DNA of 64,000 nt from Sisyra terminalis (GCA_958496175.1 OY292274.1:70814630-70878629); one strand, 5' to 3'. Numbered from the stretch's first letter, positions 1-15,400 are shown. Notes: a model not told the origin generated them from the sequence alone. Made by a program: numbers and translations.

Positions 1-7
1 GTTTAAA

Positions 8-308
8 CAATATATAAAAAATATTGTGGTCTTATTTATGTAATATTTTACAAAAGTAGACCATAAACACAAATTTGAACAAAACAATTAATGACATATT
101 GTCCAGATACGTATTTCGATTGTCAGGCAAGCTTTCTCAGTGATCAACAAGTAGCATTGGATCGCTCCATAACTGCTTTGTGAAAAGTGACTTATGAACT
201 ACCAATGAAGTTTGCTTGGCAATCGAAATATGTATCTGAGCAAAACGTCAGTCATTCTTTTGTTCAAACTTATATTTATAGATTACTTTTGTAAATTATA
301 TTACATAG
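8..308. repeat. Foldback element, family 2 (TACGTATTTCGATTGCCAAG)
   Basis: A palindromic element whose arms carry the conserved words cagatacgtatttcgattg and caatcgaaatacgtatctg around a loop mentioning cactccgtaactgctttgtg or variants, with AT-rich outer arms. This copy ends just upstream of the first hemicentin exon. Other copies are listed separately. No coding capacity is seen. Confidence 0.8.
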
Positions 309-356
309 GACCGCAATTAATTCGAAAAACCACAACTAATTCGAAACAAATTGTAG

Positions 357-429
357 ATTAATGGATTCGATAGCCAAGGTAATTTTTTTCAACGCACAAC
401 AACAACGGCCATCAAACCACAACCTCCAG
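357..429 (+). CDS. Hemicentin-like: exon with the tail of the preceding Ig domain
   Basis: A 73-nt exon candidate between an acceptor ending at 356 (ttgtag) and a donor at 430 (gtaaaa). In the frame that joins the next exon (phase 1) it reads through a D-S-Q-G-N motif and ends K-P-Q-P-P, as the last strand of an Ig domain followed by the linker to the next one would. The cysteine and tryptophan half of that domain must lie upstream, beyond the repeat at 1-310. It is short and the acceptor has a poor pyrimidine tract, so it is less certain than its neighbours. Confidence 0.5.
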
Positions 430-3400
430 GTAAAAATTTGTCGGATATTTTTTCTTAAATGCTCCCATTAATTGTTGCAACTATTTCAGAAAAGCCATTC
501 ATTGAGATGAAAAGCACATTGTTGCATCCAATGCACAAACCATTGAATATTTCTTGTCATATTCGATCGTTAGTTCCAATCACCCAACAATGGTACAAGA
601 ATGACAGACCAATAGGCGAAGCCAATGAAAAGGAGTAAGTTACCATTGATTTTTTTTTCCATATATATTCTCAATATTATATACTTCATTATATAATTTT
701 TTTTTTTTTGAAAAATCCCGTCTCAAAATAATTAAATCAATGAAATGTAGTCATTCATACTTGAGTATATGCAACCAAGTTGTACATACATGCATATATA
801 ATAGGGTGGATCAAAAAAATTGATTATTTTTTTACAGGTGACGCGGAAAAATTGGTCGCTAGACACCTTAAAAAAATTTTCACCAAGTATGAGCTCGTAA
901 TTTTACTAGGCAGATCCTCCGCATCGCAGTTTTGTATTTTTTTTTTAGTCCAATAGAAAAAAATTCATACCTCATCATTTATCGATTGTACAGAAAAATT
1001 TATTGAAAGAATTTTTTATGAAATTTAATGCTCTACAAAAAAGGTATCGTATATTTTTTCCGTAAGCCTCACCATTTGAAAGATATTAAGGATTTAATTT
1101 TGATTATTTTAAGACAAATTTCATTTTTGTTTATGAATTTTATAACTCGACAATAAATGACTCTTATACAATGCGCAATACAAATTTTTGTTGAAAATTA
1201 ACTGCTCTATAAAAATGGTGTCTTATGTTTTGGCGATTAAATTAACCCTTCAAAAGATATTCATCATCAGACTTTCATGTGTACGGATTTTAAAAGTTTT
1301 TGATGAGATATTCGAACAATTTCAATTTAATTTATAATTTTTGAGAAAATTTACACGAATTAAGTATTACTTAATTCTTAAGTATTACTGCTTAAGTATT
1401 ACTTAAGCATAAAAAAAAACTTGAAAAATATTTTGAAGTTTCTCAGTTGATAAAAACTAAAATTCTTGTAAATTTTCTCAAAAATTATAAATAAAATTGA
1501 AATTTTTCGAATATCTCATCAAAAACTTTTAAAACCCGTACACATGAAAGTTTGATGAAGAATATCTTTTGAACGGTTAATTTAATCGCCAAATTAGAAG
1601 AAACCATTTTTATAGAGCAGTTAATTTCCAACAAAAATTTGTATTGCGCATTGTATAAGAGTCATTTATTGTCGAGTTATAAAATTCATAAACAAAAATG
1701 AAATTTGTCTTAAAATAATCAAAATTAAATCCTTAATATCTTTCAAATGGTGAGCCTTACGGAAAAAACATTTTTTGTAGAGCATTAAATTTCCTAAAAA
1801 ATTCTTTCAGAACATTTTTCTGTACCAATCGATAAATGATGAGGTATGAATTTTTTTCTATTGGACTGAGAAAAAAATACAAAACTGCGATGCAGAGGAT
1901 CTTCCCATTCAAATTAAGAGCTCATACTTGTTGAGAATTTTTTTCAGGTGTCTAGCAACCCATTTTTCTGTGTCACCTGTAAAAAAAATAATCGATTTTT
2001 TTGACCCACACTAATGAACATACCTGGTTTACATTATAGGCCGACTATTGGTATTTCAGCGATAAAAAATCTAGCAGCCTAACTAGTTTTTCAACGTATA
2101 GACAATTAGTCGTACATTAATGCTGTTGGGTTGCCTATACGTGAACAATACTAACTGGCTTCATAAACCTAATGCCCTATGGGAAACATAATGAATGCTA
2201 ACGATTTTCAACCAAAATTTCTCCCATAAAATTAATTTTAACATAATTAATAAATAAATATTATCAAAAATCTTAAACACATTTTTCTTTCTTAACAATA
2301 CAATTTTGCGAAAATAAAAGAAGATCACATAGTCATCGCTATTCCTTTAAAATATTTCAGAGCCCTGTTTTTCTCAAAAATAAGTTCAACTTACTAAGTC
2401 AATTTTAATATTTTTAATGTTGGCTATCAGAGATAGAATATTAAGTAAGTTTTCGTTGCATGTTATATTTTAAAATTTCTATTTTTAAAGTGAATTATCA
2501 ATTTGTACTCAATAGAATTTTATATTCTCTTCCTAATGGATCAAAAAAAAAAAAAAATCATTGTCTAGCAACCCATTTTTCTGTGTCACTTATAAAAAAA
2601 AAAATCGATTTTTTTGACCCACCCTAATATATAATAGTAGAGATTATGACAAGTGAAATAATTAAAAACTAAATAACTAGAAATCTTTGAATAGGCAAAG
2701 TGGGACATTTTATTGGACCGATCCATATCCCACATCCCATACGTCTGGAATATTCAAATGTCAAGCATCAAACGTTGCAGGCATAACGGAAGCCTCTGTG
2801 GATCTTCAAATTTCCGGTAGGGACCTACTAATTCTTCAAAAAAAAAAAAAAACCCCTAAATGATAATTTCCAAATCAATTTAATTGATATATTTTCAGAA
2901 CCACCAATTCTTAAAAAAATCGATCGCTCAATTTTACACCTAAATCGCGGCAATTCCGTTGAGCTACCATGCTACACATTGGCCGGACTTCCACCACCGG
3001 AAACCAATTGGCTTAGGAATAATGTCGAATTAAACTCTGGTACTTAGCCCCTGGTCAACTTTTACCCTGAACGAAAATATTTTACAAATAATTTTTTTAA
3101 GGAAATGGAATTGAAATCCTCTACAATCGATCATTAACCATTCAAAGCATTACCGAACGTCACATAGGGATCTACAAGTGCTTTGCATCGAATTTAGCTG
3201 GCATCGATTTTTATACAATAGAAATCCGAATTAATGGTAAATTTACAGGGAAAAAAATTATCATTAAAATCGTTGAAAAATTAATTCCAATATTAATTGA
3301 TAGTGGAGCCAAAATTCAGGTTTAATTCAGAGGAAAAAATCAAAAAAATCGCTGGAGAATTGTTGGAACTAAGTTGTGAAACCGTTGGCGAACCAAAACC

Positions 3401-6400
3401 GAAAGTTACGTGGACCAAAAATGGTGAAATTATTAACAAAAATATTCGGTAAGTAAACTTTAAAATCGAATTCAAATTTCGAAGAAAGATATTTACTTTT
3501 TTCCCCTTCTTTTAGAGGTGAAATTTTAAAAATTACATCGGTCGATAAAAGCGATGCAGGGATTTACACATGTGTGGCTACGAATTTGGCCGGAACGGCG
3601 AAAAAAAATTACGAAATTATCGTTGGAAGTAAGAAAAATTCATTAATCATTATAGCTAATTGATCCAGAAAATCCATTTTCTGATTCTGAATTCTTTGAA
3701 ATCTTATGGGTCTTCTATGACGTCACCGTCCATTTTATTAAAACTGAGATATACACAAATCATTGAGCAATTGTCCTAACAAGGAGAAACATATTTTATC
3801 CTTAAAATTGCTCAATTTTTTTTCTATGTTATAGAGGTTAACTGTGTTTAAAATATCTAATAACTAGACATCAGATTATATGGATTTGCATGTTCTCATA
3901 TGCATATGTATTACACTGATTCAAAAAAAATGATGAATTTTTTTTTCTTAATTATATCGAAAATATTTCTGGGAATGACAAAAAAAATCCTGTGAAAGTT
4001 TAAGCCCTCAATATTAATATTAAGAGATACCACATCGCAAATTTCGATTTTCCATTTAAATAACATGGCAACAATATTCTCTTGCACTTTGGAATTTTAT
4101 AGCTCACGTTGGTGACAATATTTCGGAATGACCAAGGTATATGCTTGTAGAAAATTAAACGATCTACAAAATAGGTCTCCAACAAGTTTTTGATATATTT
4201 ACTCCTTCAAAAGTTATTCGAGGTCAATGTTGAACCGAAGAGAAATTTTAATATTTTGTCAATTTTTTGACGCAACCGTCAATTTTATGGGATATATTTT
4301 GTAGAGCACTTTTTTTTCTATAACTTATCTCTGTAAAAGTTTCTGATATTATTCACAGGTTCTAAGTTATTTTCAATGAACTGAAAATATATTATATTTT
4401 ATAATTATGAATATGTTCAGTTTAATGCAAATAACTTAGGACCTGTGAAAAAAATCAAAAACTTGTGTAGAGATAAGTTATAGGAAAAAAAGTGCTCTAC
4501 AAAAAATGTTCTATAAAATTTTCTCATAAAATTGATGGTTGCGTCAAAAAATTGAAAAAATATTAAAATTTCTCTTTAGTTCAACTTTGACCTCGAATAA
4601 CATTTGAAGAAATAAATATATCAAAAACTTGTAGCAGACCTTTTTTGTAGATCGTTATATTTTCAACAAGAATATACCTTGTTCATTCTAAAATATTGTC
4701 ACCAATGTGAGCTATAAAATTCCAAAGTGCAAGAGAATATTGTTCCCATGTTATTTAAATGGAAAGTCGAAATTTGCGATGCGGCACCTCGTAACATTAA
4801 GAGCTTAAACTTTCAATGTTTTTTTTTTGGTCATTTCCAACAATATTTTCGATAAAATTAAGAAAAAAAATATTTTACATAAAGTTTACTGATAGTCATG
4901 TATAGTTTCAATTTCATGTAGATATCTTCAATAGATACTGAGAAAAAAATATTTACAAAAAAATATTTGTCACCCCCATTATTCCATAACTATGGGGGTT
5001 AGGGGTGTAAGTTTAAATGTATGGCTGTCATAGATCAAAAACAATAAATGCAAGGTAAGATTGCTTCATTAAACGCGAGTGCAGTTTTTAAATGTCTAAT
5101 CGATTAAATCCTTTGAAACAATAATTGTATTTCACTCACATGTATGTGTTTTCATTATTTATTCTCTCTCTTTATCGATATATGCGCCGTTTATTTTGAA
5201 AGTGAGTTAAGTCCATTTCAAGAACAACCCCTATAGTGTTATCATTTTTAACCATAGGAACATACGATCCTACGGGGGAGGAGGGAATAATTGGCGTTTT
5301 TGTTAACAACTAAAATGAAATCAGTGAAAATTTCTGAAAACTTAGCAGTTAAATAAGTAACATACTTTGTTCTAGTTACAAGAAGAAGCATATTGACCAA
5401 TCTTAAAATGAACTTACGCCATTTCAAAATAAATGAGTCATATATACTTTTTTGGGAAAGTCAATTTTTGCGGGGGGAGGAGGAGGTGGCGCCTCTCGGT
5501 GACGGATTTTTTTGTGAAAATTATGTTTGAGACCTACTCTATCAATAAATAAAAAAATTACTTCTACTTAGGTACTTTTTGAAGAGTCCATATAAGTAGG
5601 GGGAAAAAATCATCAAATGCCTTTTATTTTCTCCAATTTTTTTGGTTGCGGGGGAGGGGGGAGTTCAAGTTTTCTTACTACTATCAATTATTACTTTATA
5701 CAAGTAGTCCAACGTTCCATACCCTATCTGAAAAAATGCAACCCCTTTTACGCTACTGCAACTGTAAATTATTGGTAACAGCATTTAAATATTTGCATTT
5801 TGTGTCATTTAAGACTTTAGAAAAATTCTGTATGGTTTCATTATTTCAATCTTAAATTTTCATAAAAAAAAAAATACAATTTTATTCCAACTACCAAGAA
5901 AAAACTTTCGACTTACATTTTCCATTCATTTGAATAGGAATCCAAACGCCATCTGTTACCAAAATGGAGGCACCAAAAACTCAACGCCAACTTGTTTGCA
6001 CGCAATTGTCACCGCAGAGAATCTGTAAAAAAAATGAATTCTTTTCAGAGACTTTTCCAATGAAAAAATCAATCAACCACATTGGAAATTCAATCGAAAC
6101 ATATTGAAAAACATATAAACTAACGAGCAACAAGTGTTTCAAAGACTAATTCCATAGTTAACTAGACAATAACTCAAATAAAACTCAGTCACCTCCATCA
6201 AACATTGATGGGACAAACTTGACGAACAATTTCCGCAAAAAAAATCCCCAACTTTGAGTTGAACCACCAAAAAAACGTTTCAATGCCTTACAGTTACGAT
6301 TTGTTGTAAACTTTTGCAACTTAAATCAATTAAAAATGATATTTTTTTCAAGTTTCCAATCAGCCGGTTTTACCTTATGCAAGAATATATGGCCAGAAAG

Positions 6401-9400
6401 GGACAAATATTTAATCCAACAATATCAAAATATTTCACTTACATGAATCGAGAAAATGCTTTCCAAGAGTAGTTGGACACTAACAAAACACTTTTCAAAA
6501 AAAAAAATCCACAAAACCAAAGTTTTTTCCACGAAAACTTCACAAATTAATCATCGAAAAAATCATATCACAAATGAATTACTTGACAATCAAGATCTGA
6601 CCGAAACTATGCGCAAACGACCCAAATTAATGCCACTACGAAACAGCAGCCTGCTTAGACTAATTTCGAGTTTTGTCTTAGAAAATAATAAATATTTTTA
6701 TTTGGTGATTCTTGAAACTTTTTTCTACTTATCCACGTTAAAAATACAATTTTCACATGCTTCCTATATTCCTAAATCGGAAAACCATTAATTTTCGACA
6801 GTTTTAATAGTTTTCACAGCCCTTTGCTTAAGTTTGAATTAAGTGGACCACCAATAAAGATTCAGTACGTGTCAAGTTCTTTAGCGATAATGCGCCACTA
6901 GTGACCGAAAAAATTACTAACCCTATATCCGATATATATTATAAACCATTTAAAGAATCTCACCATTTGTATTTCAATACATTGGTCATAGGAAAACGTC
7001 CGGCGAGATTTTAAAGTAGACAATTTTTTTGCCATTTTAATGAATATTTCATAGATTTTATCACGTGAAATTAAAAATTAACAAATATATTATGTTTTGT
7101 TATTAGTTTGAAACCTTTAAAATTGTTTTTGGATCGTTGAATTGTGTCAGTTGTGTTTAGTTGCAAATATTTCACGGGAAGTTACCAGTAATTCTTTGTA
7201 TCCCTATAAGACTTGTATCTTTATAAGTTTTTTTTCCAAGCAATTAAAAATGTCTTTTACTAATTTTTAGTTCCACCCCAAATATTGTCGATTGGAAATG
7301 CCAATGTCGAGGTCCTGGAGGGGGAACTTGTATCACTGGCCTGTCCGATAATTTCAGACTCTCAGCCCGAAACAATTTGGCTGTGGAATTTTGAAAAATT
7401 ATCTTTCGATAATAAGTTTTTGGACGATTCAAACACGCTGAGGTAAGTAACATCGAATATGACAATATTTTTTTAAAAAAAAAAAGATACCAAAAGTCCA
7501 TCAATTGGCAAAAATTTACAGATTTGTGGCCAATCGTAACGATAATGGAGTTTTTGAATGTCAAGCTATCACTGCTGAAGGTAATGCCTCGCGAAAATGG
7601 GATTTAACCGTTAATGGTGAGTTTATTTCAATTTGAATTCGGAACTGTTCATGAATTACCGGTGATTGTGAAAATTTACCATTTTCATACCGAAAAAATT
7701 TGAGAATTGCTTTTTATATTTTAATTAGCTACAATAATCCATTAGAAGACTCAAATAATTGAAAAAAAAATTCCCCCAAAATTTGTACTCCAAACTTCGA
7801 TTAAACGGAAAAAAACGAATCCAAAACGTTAAGATTTGTTTTTCTTTTTTTAAATTCACATGGAATATCATCTATACTAATATATAAAATTCTTACGTCT
7901 GTCTGTAAGTTTCGATTTTGAACCCAATTTTAGGGTAAATATTTGTTTTCAGAGACCCTTATTCCAAATTTTACGTTTTTAAAATTTTTGTCTGTCTGTG
8001 TGTCTCGATTTAACTAAAGAACGGTACAACCAAATTTAATGAAATTTGGTATTAAGATACAATACAATTTCTCACAGACTATAGGTTACTTATCGTTTCA
8101 AAAAAATAATAAGGGAAGGTATTCCCTAGGGATGAAAACAGAAATTTTTACACTAGACAGGTGAGTTATATATCATTGGAAAGGTAATATAAAGTTAGAA
8201 AATAATCTGAAAAAATATTTTTAGTTCAACTGATAAAAAGCACAGTAAATTCGATTTAAAGTCTAAACAATTACCTCTTTGAAATATAAACGTTTATCTA
8301 TACTAGTTTATACTAATATATAAAATTATTACGTCTGTCTGTAAATTTTGATTTTGAACCCAATTTTAGGGTAAATATTTGTTTCAAGAGGCCCTTATTC
8401 CAAATTTAAAAAAATTGTCTGTCTGTCTGTCTGTGTGTCTCGATTTAACTAAAGAACGAAACTACCGAATTTCATGAAATTTGGTATTAAGATACAACAC
8501 AATTTCCCACATACTATAGGCTACTTATCATTCCAAAAAAATAATAAGGGAAGGTATTCCCTAGGGATGAAAATAGAAATTTTTACACTAGACAGTTGAT
8601 AATAATAATAATAATGATTATTATTATTACCTGATGATGACAGTCAAAAACTATCGAAACGCGTCGTAATAAAGAAATTTAATTGAATCTCAAAGACTTA
8701 TATATATTATTATCCATTAATTTATTGTGATTCGGAAGTAAATAAAATACTTATCAATGCTTGAACTTTTGTTCAAATTTATGTTTATGGTATAATTTTT
8801 ATACATTATTATATTAAACTATACTATATAAATTGGACCGCAATATATCCTCTATATTGTATCCACACAACTTTGATTGATTATTAAATTTAAAATTTCA
8901 CTTGTTGATTAACTCTACATGATCTCATATTAAACATTTTATTGAGATAAAATCTCTAGTTGCGAATGCAACGGGTAACTACTAGTAAAACGAAAGCATC
9001 CAAGAATAAAGGAAGAATAAGAATTAGTGGGAAATACTCAATTTGGTAGAAACGCCGAATCTGAATCAGGAAACCAAAGAATTTTCTTGATTTTCCATTG
9101 CCCAATGAAAGAAAACAGGTGGTTTTAATAAGATAATTCTTTCTTTTTTGTTTATTCTACAGTGAATCCGATAATATGGGAGCCCACCACAGAAGTAATA
9201 AGAACAACATTAAATACGTCCACAAATTTAACATGTAAATTCGATGGTTTTCCTCCGCCAAACGTGGAATGGTCCAAAAACGGGACACAGATTCTCAACA
9301 ATTATCCATTTCGGTTCGAAAAATAAATCCCAATGAAAATATGTTCTTTCATTTCTAATAAAATTTTTACTCAAATCACCAGAATCGATTTGAACCAATC

Positions 9401-12400
9401 GGAAACGGTTTTGAGTATTTCCAATATTCAAAGTGAATTTGCTGGATTCTATGTTTGTCAAGTGGAAAATTTCCTTGGATCGGTGCAGAAAATTTTCCAC
9501 ATAATAGTTGATAGTAAGAAATATATATTTTTTTTTCTATTCTAAAAAAAATATATTAATCAATTAATTTCAGCTCCACCAAGTATACGTGGTGAATTTC
9601 CCAATTCGAATATTTCAATTTTATATGGCGGAAATCTGACGATTTCTTGCCAAGTCGATGGAAGTCCGAAGCCGTATGTTTTGTGGACGAAAAATTCGAA
9701 ACTTATTCGACAAAGTAAGCGGAAGCAATATAACAGCGCGAAAACTTTTCGAAGAGTTAACAAATTTTTTTTTTGGGTTTTAGAAAATATTTTCATCGCA
9801 ACAAACAATACAATAACGATTCAAAATGCAACTGAAGATGCAAGTGGAATTTATCGATGTATAGCTGCCAATTCCAAAGGAATAGCCAAACGTGACTTTT
9901 CGGTTACAATTTTAAGTAGGTTCCCTTAGATTTTCCCAATTTCCCTCAGGTTAACCCCCCCCCCCAACTATTGATTCTAAGTTTTGATATAAAAAAAAAA
10001 AAAAATGGACGTTTTTCGCTTGGAATTGATATAATTCTCAATATTTACGTTTGTCCATCCTTGAATTGTTATATTTTTTTAACAAAAAGCCAACAATATA
10101 AAGAAATTACCACAACAATCGATTGAGCCAAAAAAAAGTTTAAAAAAAAATCACAAGTTATAGGGCTAACTTTAGGGACCTAATGCCTTGCAAAACCACC
10201 AAAAAATAAATTCCACCTACTTATTACAGTTCCTCCTCAAATCACCAATCCGGACAGATCCATTTTCTTGGAGGTGCAAGAAGGCGACAGTGTTCAACTG
10301 GAATGTCCGCATCGCCGAATGTTTCCACCGCCGACAATAATCTGGAAAAAGGTTCAAATTTTAGCCATAAAAATTTAAAACCCCTAAATATATGTAAACT
10401 AGACTGATTCAATTCAATGATGAAAATATTGAAAATATTGTTGGGAATGACAAAAAAATCCCTGTGAAAGTTTAAGCTCTTAATATTAAGCGAAATTATT
10501 CGATTTTCCATCTGAATAACATGGAAACAATATTCTCTTACACTTTGGAATTGTATAGCTCACGTTAGTGAGAATATTTCGGAATGACCAAAATTATATT
10601 CTTGTAGAAAATTGAACGATCTACAAAAACGGTCTCCGACAAGTTTTTGATATATTAATTCCTTCAAAAGTAATTCGAGGTCAAAGTTGAACTAAAGAGA
10701 AATTTTAATATTTTTCCAATTTTTTGACGCAACCATCAATTTTATGAGAAAATTTTATAGGACATTTTTTGTAGAGCACTTTTTTCCCAAAACTCTCTAT
10801 AAAAGATTTGATATTTTTTACAGGTTCTATCACAATAGGTTTTATAGGCCAACCACTTGTTGCATGACTAAATTGGAAGCCTTTAATACTTAAAATAATA
10901 TTACTACTCAATGTGACGTCACACATTTTTGGTGACAATATTTCGGAATGACCACGGTATATTCTTGTAGAAAATTGAATGATCTACAATAAAGGTTTTG
11001 TACAAGTTTTTGATATACTTATTCCTTTAAAAGTTTTTCGAGGTCAATGTTGAACTAAAGAGGAAATTTTAATATTTTTTCAATTTTTTTCACGCAACCA
11101 TCAATTTTATGAGAAAATTTTATAGGACATCTTTTGTAGAGCCCTTTTTTTTCTACAACTTATCTATATATAAGTTTTTGGTATTTTTCACAGGTCCTTA
11201 GTTATTTGCATTAAACTAAAAATTCCTTGAATTATTATATTTTTAACAAAAAATTATTTTAATTCAATAACTTAGAACCTGTGAAAAATATCAAAAACTC
11301 TCATAGAGATAAGTTATAGAGAAAAAAGTGCTCTACAAAAAATGTCCTATAAAATTTTCACATAAAATTAATGGTTGGGTCAAAAAATTGAAAAATATTA
11401 AAATTTCTCAAATATATTAACCTGATAAATATAGACAAAGATAAGTCTCGCATTGATTATAAGTCGGTGTTGTTCCACTGTTGTCATATGTGTGGAATAA
11501 CACCGACAGGAATTAAATCGACTCGTTTTTGATATGGGCCGTTCATTAAATACGTTCGCATACAAGGGGGGGGGGTCTTGCTGAGTTTGACAAGATGTGA
11601 CATGGGGGGCGGGGGCGAAAGGTCTTCGATAATGTGACGTTCACCGTTCCTCAAAGAATTTTAAATTAATATTTCTTTCGACTATTTTTCTTTTTCAATT
11701 TTTATCATGATAAAAAGTCATTCATTTCGTATTTAGTAAATATAAAATATATAGTTTTTAAATATATAGAAATTTGTGCACTTTTAATTGAGATTTCTCA
11801 TATTCAGTGGGTGGGGGGTCTTAGTTTTGTGACGAAACATTTCTAGGGGAGTCCTAAGTTATTTAATTGAAATAAAAAAACTAATTTTTTTGTTAAAAAT
11901 ATAATAATTCAGGGAATTTTCAGTTTAATTTCAATACCTTAGGATCTGTGAAAAATATCAAAAACTTTTCTAAAGATAAGTTATAGGAAAAAACGTGCTC
12001 TACAAAAAAGGTCCTATAAAATTTTCACATAAAATTGATGGTTGCGTCAAAAATTTGAAAAATATTAAAATTTCTCTTTAGTTTAACTTTGACCTCGAAT
12101 AACTTTTGAAGTAATAAATATATCAAAAACTTGTTGCAGACCTTTTTTGTAGATTGTTCAATTTTCTACAAGAATATATTTTGGTCATTCCGAAATATTG
12201 TCGTCACAAACGTGAGCTATAAAATTCCAAAGTGCAAGAGAATATTGTTCCCATGTTATTCAAATGGAAAATCGAAATTTGCGATTTGGCACCTCTTAAT
12301 ATTAAGAGCTTAAATTTTCACAGGATTTTTTTTCGGTCATTCCCAACAATATTTTCGATATAATTAAGAAAAAAAAATCATAATTTTTTTTTGAATCAGT

Positions 12401-15400
12401 GTAATGTAAACTATAAAAAAAAATGTTTCAGAATAATGAAACAATCGTGCAAGATTCAAATTTACATTCATTCGATGGAAATAAATTCAATATTTTTGCG
12501 GCCCAAATCACAGACGCTGGCATTTATGAGTGCATCGTATCAAATTTTGTTGGATCGATAAATTATCATAGCACTCTTGCAGTGCTTTATGCACCAATAT
12601 TAGTTGGCGAATTTGACAAATATTTCAGTCGAAAAGTCGGCGACGAATTTTATTTGGAATGTGACCCGAAAGGAAATCCTCCACCTAAGGTAAGATTTAA
12701 TTCAGTGATTTTTTTACCTGTCAAATTAGCACCTGACTTTAAAAAATTAAAATTTTCAATATATTTTTAGATTGACTTATTTGCACCGAAAAAAAATTCG
12801 TTTGTCCCTAATTGTACGGCAATAAAGTTTGCTTGAACTACCGGTTGAAATAAAACCACAGTCGTTATAAAATGCAAAAATGGAATAAGTGCATTCATAA
12901 AATCTTTCATATCTTTTTTTGGGTTAAAGTTAGAAAGAAATTTTTTTCGGTTCAATCCTCCACGTGGCAAGGCCCATCTATAGCCGTTAAAATTATTGAA
13001 AAATCTATCAATTGGGGGGGGAGGGAGCTAATGATTTTTTAAAAATTTAATACCTCTTTTTCAACTAAGATACAAACGAATTTTTTTTCGGTACAAACAA
13101 GTCAATCTAAAAATATATTTAAGGCTGGATCACCGTCAGAACGTAAAAAAAATGACTTTTTTAAAACTGCCGCCATTTTTTTTTTTTAGAGATATTAAAA
13201 AACGGTTTTCGGCATGTAAAAGTTGAAGTTTTGAACTATTTTTTTTTATTTGCCCCGATATGTACTCCCCTCCCCTCCCCCTTTTACAGCGCTTTGAAAA
13301 AGGGTCTTCAAAAATGAGGAGGCAAACAAGGGGAGACAAGTTTTCTCGAAAACCGGAAGTCGGATCATGATTTTCCAAAGAATGTAGGTTTTAGTAATGC
13401 GTCTTCTTGGTACTAAACCTCGAAAATCCGAAAAAAGTTGAAATTTCACAAAATAGCGCGACTTTGAAAAAAAAGTTTAAAAAAAACGACCTTTTTTTAG
13501 ACCTTTCCCCCTCTGCCACTTTGAGGGGGGGAGGTTTGGCAAATTTCAGAAGTTCAGTACCAAGAAGACGTGTTGAACTATAACACTCTCCAGTTTCAAG
13601 TCAATCCGTCGGATAGTTCCTGAGAAATCTTGTCTCCCAGTTTTAAAAAGTTTCGAAATTTCGAGAAAAACGCATTTAAAGTTTTTTTAAGATATTTTTT
13701 TATGTTAAACTTTCAACACGTTATTCTTGAATGTTATAAGAAGACATTTATGGAAAAAAAAATCGAAAATTTTTTTTTCTGACGGTGATCCACCCTTAAA
13801 AATTTAATTTTTTTAAAGTCGGATTCTAATTTCATTAAAAAATTTTAGGTTTTTTGGACTCGAAACGGTTTTAAAATAAACGACACCAACGTGTTACATA
13901 TAAAACACTTGCAAATTGAAGATAGTGGCGAATATATTTGTCATGCGGAAAATTTTTTAAATTCAATCCAAACTGGATTTTTCCTAGAAATTTTGGAGCC
14001 TCCAAAAATTTTAGGTGAACCCTTCGAAATCATTGAAGTGCAACAAAACAGTGACTTCTCTCTCAAGTGTACAGCAACAGGTGTTCCTGCACCGCAGATA
14101 CGATGGCTGATTCCCAAGTATGGTAAACTGAACTTCTGTCAAGTCTCATTTACTCCAAAATCAAAATTGTTCTGCTTTCAGAAATTCCACAAAAATCCTC
14201 AGTCAAAAATCTTTGCGATTTTTCAATGCAAGCATGCACCACAACGGAACCTACCGATGCAATGCAACAAATAGTCAAGGATCATCCACCAAAATCATTC
14301 ACGTGTTAATAATGCACCGGCCAAAGATTATCAACAAAATTTCAGGTCCAATTCCGGTGCGACAATTCGAAAGATTTCAATTGATCTGTGAAGTGTTAGG
14401 ATTTCCGGCACCCACGGTATTGTGGTACCACAACGGACAAGAATTGACCGAAAAAGATCTCCAAAGTTCATTTTCCGCCGAAACTTCTTTCACCCCATCA
14501 AACACAACTCAATTCAGTCTTGCTGCTGAAAACGTGACCGAAGAATTTCGCGGCGAATATCAGTGTTGGGCTGTCAACAAAATCGGACGAGAATCCTTAA
14601 AATTTCAAGTCCTTGTATTAGGTAACTAGACAAAATCAACAAAAAGGACCTCTCAGGATTATAAATTTTTCAGTTGGTCCAAAATTGGTCGAGTCCGACT
14701 TTGAACCGTACATGGAATTTTTGGAAGGGTTACCAGTAATGCTTGATTGCACGGCCACAGGATTTCCAGCGCCAAAAATCGTCTGGCTTAAGGATAACAA
14801 ATCATTGGACAACAATCAGGACATCGAAATAAGTGCGGATTGTTTTTACATGACCATTGACAAAGTCCAGTTCCACTTGTCGGGATTCTACCAGTGCCGG
14901 ATTTCAAATGAAATTGGGGAAATCAATCGAAATTTCTCCATCAATGTGCTAAGTACGAAATGATTTGTTATGGGGACCAAAAAAAAAACTGTTTTTTTTT
15001 ACTGTGTATACAATATATAAGATATATAACGGAAATTCAAACAAAAATATTCGTGACGTATTGCCCAGATACGTATTTCGATTGCCAAGCAATCTTCCTC
15101 AGTAGTTTGGATCACTCCGTAACTGCTTTGTGATGATTCACAGGAAGATTGCTTGGCAATCGAAATACGTATAACTGTTCAAAGTCAGCGAAAAAATCTA
15201 ATTTTGATGTTTTTTTAAGTTTATCTTTATGTGGTACTTTTTTTTAATAAGTTTGGTTTTCCAGAACTTGATATTTTCTGGGTCCCTAATTCACTTAAAT
15301 AAAACCAAACGACTTTCCGGTATTTCCCGATAATTTAAATTCCCCAGTTCCTCATTTTTCCATTCTCCTGTCCTGTTTTCCTGTGAAACCAAATAATTCA

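Noticed and set aside
9333..9545. Separate small gene starting at 9333
   Set aside because: It is the second exon of Ig5 read from an upstream intronic ATG; phase and cysteine pattern fit the hemicentin chain.
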